Positions 60,938 through 64,000 of a stretch of DNA of 64,000 nucleotides are shown here, in pieces. The notes beneath the pieces were generated by a model, which saw only the letters and a program-made list of their open reading frames with translations, did no database searches and was not told the origin of the DNA. Made by a program: the position numbers and the translations under genes. Within the stretch, counting starts at the first letter, position 1. Each line of letters begins with the position of its first letter. Source of the DNA: Erythrobacter sp. HKB08 (GTDB lineage Bacteria; Pseudomonadota; Alphaproteobacteria; Sphingomonadales; Sphingomonadaceae); contig NZ_CP035310.1 in assembly GCF_004114695.1 (NCBI RefSeq), forward strand, positions 558,001-622,000. The letters run 5' to 3'.

Positions 60938-60980
60938 GCGCCCCGTGCGCCCGATGCTCACGCGCATCGGGCAGGGGCGC
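60938..60980. terminator. nested hairpin downstream of etfA
   Basis: GCCCGATGC/GCATCGGGC (60949-60957 with 60964-60972) forms an inner nine-pair stem and GCGCCCC/GGGGCGC (60938-60944 with 60974-60980) an outer one. It starts eight bases after the etfA stop on the minus strand. It lacks a T-run, so it may stabilise the mRNA 3' end or pause polymerase before the terminator beyond. Confidence 0.55.
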
Positions 60981-60987
60981 GGCAGGA

Positions 60988-61917
60988 TCAGAGCTTGTCG
61001 GTAAGCTCCGGCACTGCCTTGTAGAGATCGGCGACAAGACCGATGTCCGCGACCTGGAAGATCGGTGCGTCCTCGTCCTTGTTGATCGCAATGATCGTCT
61101 TGGAATCCTTCATCCCGGCAAGGTGCTGGATCGCACCCGAAATGCCGATGGCGATGTAGACTTCCGGTGCGACGATCTTGCCGGTCTGGCCGACCTGGTA
61201 GTCGTTCGGCACGTAGCCAGCGTCGACCGCGGCGCGCGATGCACCGATGCCTGCGCCGAGCTTGTCGGCCAGCGGGGTGATGATCTGCTCGAAGGTTTCC
61301 GCGTCCTTGAGGGCGCGGCCGCCCGAGACGATGACCTTGGCGCTGGTCAGTTCCGGACGCTCGCTCTCGGCGATTTCGGCGCTGACGAAGCTCGAGATAC
61401 CGGCGTCGCCCGGGCCCGAGATAGCTTCGACCGTGCCCGAACCGCCTTCGGCAGCGGCCTTGTCGAAGGCAGTGCCGCGAACGGTGATGACGAGCTTGGC
61501 GTCCGACGATTCGACCGTGGCGATCGCGTTGCCGGCGTAAATCGGACGGGTGAAGGTCTTCTCGCCTTCGACCGAAAGGATGTCCGAAATCTGCATCACG
61601 TCGAGCAGGGCTGCGACGCGCGGCGCGATGTTCTTGCCGGTGGTGGTGGCCGGAGCGACGAAAGCGTCGTGATGGCCCATCTGGTCGGCGATCAGCGGCG
61701 CGAGGTTTTCGGCCAGAGCGTGTTCGTAGGCGGGATCGTCGGCGAGGTGGACCTTGCCGACACCGGCGATCTTGGCGGCTTCGTCGGCGACTGCGGCGCA
61801 GCCCGACCCGGCGACCAGCAGGTGAACTTCACCCAGCTTCGAAGCGGCGGTGACGGCGGCAAGGGTGGCATCCTTGACGCTGTTGTTGTCGTGTTCGACC
61901 CAAACGAGAGTTTTCAT
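60988..61917 (-). CDS. etfA: electron transfer flavoprotein subunit alpha
   Basis: A 309-residue ETF alpha chain, which carries electrons from acyl-CoA dehydrogenases to ETF-ubiquinone oxidoreductase. The C-terminal FAD domain is classic: [55 protein letters not shown] and [20 protein letters not shown]. It follows etfB after 30 bases in one operon. Confidence 0.95.
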   Translation of the reverse strand: MKTLVWVEHDNNSVKDATLAAVTAASKLGEVHLLVAGSGCAAVADEAAKIAGVGKVHLADDPAYEHALAENLAPLIADQMGHHDAFVAPATTTGKNIAPRVAALLDVMQISDILSVEGEKTFTRPIYAGNAIATVESSDAKLVITVRGTAFDKAAAEGGSGTVEAISGPGDAGISSFVSAEIAESERPELTSAKVIVSGGRALKDAETFEQIITPLADKLGAGIGASRAAVDAGYVPNDYQVGQTGKIVAPEVYIAIGISGAIQHLAGMKDSKTIIAINKDEDAPIFQVADIGLVADLYKAVPELTDKL

Positions 61918-61947
61918 GTTCTGAATCCTTGTTCTGTCTCGGCCCGC

Positions 61948-62700
61948 TTACGCGATGCCCAGGGCCTTGATCTTGGCGACGAGCGCATCGACGTCTTCCA
62001 CCTTCTCGCCCGCCTGGCGGACCGGCGGTTCGGAGACGTTGGTGGTCGTCAGGCGCGGCGCGATGTCGACGCCGTAATCGGCCGGCGACTTGGTATCGAG
62101 CGGCTTTTTCTTGGCCTTCATGATGTTCGGCAGCGAAGCATAGCGCGGCTCGTTCAGGCGAAGGTCGGTGGTGATGATCGCGGGGAGCGTCAGCTTCACG
62201 GTTTCGAGGCCGCCGTCGACTTCACGCTTCACGACGACGCTGTCGCCATCGACTTCGACCGTATTGGCGAAGGTGCCCTGCGGACGCTCCATCAGCGCGG
62301 CGAGCATCTGGCCGGTCTGGTTCGAATCGTCGGAGATCGACTGCTTGCCGAGCATCACGATGCCCGGGTTTTCCTCTGCCGCGATGGCCTTGAGGATCTT
62401 GGCGACCGCGAGCGGTTCGACATCGACGCCGTCTTCGACTTCGACGAGGATCGCGCGGTCGGCACCCATGGCGAGCGCGGTGCGCAGCGTTTCCTGCGCC
62501 TTCGCCGGACCGATCGAGACCACGACGATCTCTTCAGCCTTGCCCGCTTCCTTGATGCGGATGGCTTCCTCGACGGCGATTTCGTCGAACGGGTTCATGC
62601 TCATCTTGACGTTGGCCAGGTCGACACCCGAACCGTCCGCCTTGACGCGCGGCTTCACATTGTAATCGATGACCCGTTTGACGGGGACGAGGATCTTCAT
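61948..62700 (-). CDS. etfB: electron transfer flavoprotein subunit beta
   Basis: A 250-residue ETF beta chain, the AMP-binding partner of Etf[21 protein letters not shown] opens the protein, followed by [20 protein letters not shown], and the recognition loop region reads [12 protein letters not shown]. First gene of the operon; an extensive palindrome lies 39-65 bases before its start codon and likely controls both genes. Confidence 0.95.
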   Translation of the reverse strand: MKILVPVKRVIDYNVKPRVKADGSGVDLANVKMSMNPFDEIAVEEAIRIKEAGKAEEIVVVSIGPAKAQETLRTALAMGADRAILVEVEDGVDVEPLAVAKILKAIAAEENPGIVMLGKQSISDDSNQTGQMLAALMERPQGTFANTVEVDGDSVVVKREVDGGLETVKLTLPAIITTDLRLNEPRYASLPNIMKAKKKPLDTKSPADYGVDIAPRLTTTNVSEPPVRQAGEKVEDVDALVAKIKALGIA

Positions 62701-62738
62701 CGTGTATCCTTCCTCTCTAGAATCGTTGGCGACCGCCT

Positions 62739-62765
62739 AACTTGCGTTTACGTAAACGTCAAGTT
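62739..62765 (-). promoter_or_regulatory. large palindromic operator upstream of etfBA
   Basis: The core CGTTTACGTAAACG (62745-62758) is a perfect 14-base palindrome. Flanking AACTTG (62739-62744) and CAAGTT (62760-62765) extend the symmetry with one extra base on one side. On the minus strand TTGACG inside it could serve as a -35 box. It resembles sites described for regulators of acyl-CoA catabolism, but I cannot assign the regulator. Confidence 0.6.
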
Positions 62766-62869
62766 GGCCCGCCTCTCGGAATCCCAACGAATGCGCAGCT
62801 GCGCCCGTTCCGGCGACGCTAGGTGATTTTGCCGCTTGCCGCTACAACTCTCGGGCAGAGGAGGGCGAT

Positions 62870-63760
62870 ATGCGGGCAATCGGGAAACTGGCGCTGGCGG
62901 TGCTGGCCATGTGGGCACTGCCGCTGGGGGCGCAGGAAACGCGGGTCGGCGAGGAAGGCTTCGAATCGCCGCCTGCGACACTCGCGCAGATGGACTGGCT
63001 GGTCGGGCAATGGGCGGGCAAGGGCATCGGCGATGCGCCCGCGATGGAAAGCTGGCTCCCGCCGACGGGTGGCACGATGGTCGGGACTTTCGTGCAGGAA
63101 AGCGGCGAGGGCGGTATCCAGTTCACCGAACATCTCTACCTGATGGAGGAAGAGGGCACGCTCGTCCTGCGCCTCAAGCATTTCAACGCCGACCTCACCG
63201 GATGGGAGGAGAAGGCCGACATGCTCACCTTCCGCCTCGTCGCGATCGAGGATTGCGCGGCCTATTTCCACGCGCTCACCCTCAGGTGCGACAAGGGGGA
63301 CGATGGCGAGGACGGGCTGGTCGCAGCGGTGCGGATGCAGTCCGGCGCGGAACTGCTGTTCCGGTTCGAGCGAATGGGCGACGCTGTGCCCGATGCGCCT
63401 GCTCCGCAGTGCGGCGAGGCTGCTTCGACCGCTGAGATGAACCAGTGCTATTCTTCGCTGCTCACCAGGGCGGCGGACAGGCGCAAGCAATATGTCGAAG
63501 CGGCAAGCGCGCTCTACGCTGATGCACCGGACGTGCAGGCTGCCATCGTCGAAGCCGAAGCGGCGTTCGATATTTACCGCGACCGTGAATGCAGGGCGAA
63601 TTTCCGCAAGTTCGGCAATGGCAGCTTCCGCACGACTGCGCTGCTCATCTGCGCACTCGACATGACCGATGCACGCACGCGGACCGTGTGGAACAACTGG
63701 CTGGTCCCGATGGCCGACGGCGAGCAGCCGGTGCTCCCCGAACCCGGGCCGACACGCTGA
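62870..63760 (+). CDS. secreted two-domain protein: DUF6265-like plus LprI-like
   Basis: A 296-residue exported protein with a signal peptide (MRAIGKLALAVLAMWALPLG, cleavage near GAQ). The N-terminal domain (about 35-180) begins LAQMDWLVGQWAGKGIGDAP, the DUF6265 pattern, probably a lipocalin-like barrel. The C-terminal domain (about 180-280) shows CGEAASTAEMNQCYSS, DIYRDRECRANF and LICALDMTDARTRTV, as in the lysozyme-inhibitor LprI/DUF1311 group with paired cysteines. The ATG at 62870 follows GAGGAGGGCGAT. Start, export and cysteine pattern suggest a periplasmic role; function is unproven. Confidence 0.72.
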   Translation: MRAIGKLALAVLAMWALPLGAQETRVGEEGFESPPATLAQMDWLVGQWAGKGIGDAPAMESWLPPTGGTMVGTFVQESGEGGIQFTEHLYLMEEEGTLVLRLKHFNADLTGWEEKADMLTFRLVAIEDCAAYFHALTLRCDKGDDGEDGLVAAVRMQSGAELLFRFERMGDAVPDAPAPQCGEAASTAEMNQCYSSLLTRAADRRKQYVEAASALYADAPDVQAAIVEAEAAFDIYRDRECRANFRKFGNGSFRTTALLICALDMTDARTRTVWNNWLVPMADGEQPVLPEPGPTR

Positions 63761-63779
63761 CGAGCTGACACGCAAGAAA

Positions 63780-63814
63780 AAGGGCCCCGCCAGCGACGTG
63801 CTGGCGGGGCCCTT
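63780..63814. terminator. bidirectional intrinsic terminator
   Basis: AAGGGCCCCGCCAGC and its exact complement form a 15-pair stem with a five-base loop. The minus side continues with TTTTTCTTG, ideal for sucC; the convergent plus-strand gene ends 19 bases before the stem. Confidence 0.88.
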
Positions 63815-63838
63815 GTCCCTATTGCTGGTCCGAGGCGG

Positions 63839-64000
63839 TTATGCCGCCTGCTTGACCTCCGCGACGATCTTGCGCGCGGCATCGCCGAGGTCGTCGGCCG
63901 GAACGATCGGCAGGCCCGAGTTGGCGAGGATTTCCTTGCCCTTCTCGACATTGGTGCCTTCGAGGCGGACAACCAGCGGAACGTCGAGCTCGACTTCCTT
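63839..64000 (-). CDS. sucC: succinyl-CoA synthetase beta subunit (C-terminal part)
   Basis: Only the last 53 codons and the stop lie in the window; the gene continues past the right edge. The translation ([20 protein letters not shown], then [20 protein letters not shown]) matches the C-terminal ligase domain of SucC, the ADP-forming subunit of the TCA cycle enzyme. It ends AAEVKQAA-like with TAA at 63839-63841. Confidence 0.9.
   Translation of the reverse strand, partial: KEVELDVPLVVRLEGTNVEKGKEILANSGLPIVPADDLGDAARKIVAEVKQAA

Noticed and set aside
1-64000. CRISPR arrays, toxin-antitoxin pairs, restriction or other defence genes
   Set aside because: No regularly spaced repeats or matching protein families were seen on either strand.

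Overview
The window looks like chromosomal DNA of an alphaproteobacterium of the order Sphingomonadales, most likely an Erythrobacteraceae member. The reasons are its high GC content, the alphaproteobacterial cell-cycle regulators SciP and TrcR, a bactofilin next to an M23 peptidase, Coq7, an EcfG-type stress promoter, and a Wzx/Wzy-type exopolysaccharide locus with a fused tyrosine kinase. This placement rests on recognised protein families and gene order; no database search was run. I see no tRNA, rRNA, CRISPR, IS element or prophage, and no gene-free stretch longer than 300 bases.

Layout. 1-5.5 kb: start of clpA (cut by the left edge), a DUF1192 protein, a quinone-type oxidoreductase, an LpxH-like phosphoesterase overlapping a glycosyltransferase, an uncharacterised lipoprotein and the cell-cycle regulator trcR. 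5.6-9 kb: an acyl-CoA ligase, then a bactofilin/M23 peptidase pair on the minus strand. 9.2-15.2 kb: a housekeeping run nadD-rsfS-rlmH-envC-like-ctpA-dsbB-coq7 plus a small secreted protein.

15.2-43.9 kb is a surface-polysaccharide locus of about 28 kb. wecB-wecC (UDP-ManNAcA supply) lie on the plus strand. A minus-strand operon from 33.1 kb down to 17.8 kb holds a phosphodiesterase-like protein, an acyltransferase, glycosyltransferases, a beta-propeller protein, an asparagine-synthase-type amidotransferase, a Wzx flippase, an FkbM methyltransferase, kdsD/kdsB/kdsA (CMP-Kdo supply), an initiating sugar-phosphate transferase and a UDP-glucuronate-type epimerase. A second minus-strand operon carries a TviB/WbpA-type dehydrogenase, a pyruvyl transferase and an unrecognised protein. 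EpsG-type Wzy, an O-antigen-ligase-type protein, Wza, a fused Wzc tyrosine kinase with a seven-fold Tyr-Gly tail, and an unknown membrane-anchored protein complete the export machinery. Together they suggest an acidic, Kdo-containing polysaccharide, perhaps amidated, methylated, acylated and pyruvylated.

43.9-51.8 kb: fabI-brkB-dnaJ on the minus strand, pdxH-CDF transporter-phzF on the plus strand, a serine-hydrolase lipoprotein, a small membrane protein and mnmA. 51.9-60.9 kb: a small gene coupled to sciP, a GlsB-type stress protein behind a good EcfG promoter match, an RND efflux operon with a palindrome over its -10 box (adaptor, pump, DUF445, GNAT), an unknown gene and an orphan sigma-factor-like gene. 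61-64 kb: etfB-etfA behind a large palindrome, a DUF6265/LprI-like fusion and the 3' end of sucC.

The most unusual signals are regulatory DNA elements and the composition of the polysaccharide locus. I did not find a clearly new defence or mobile system.
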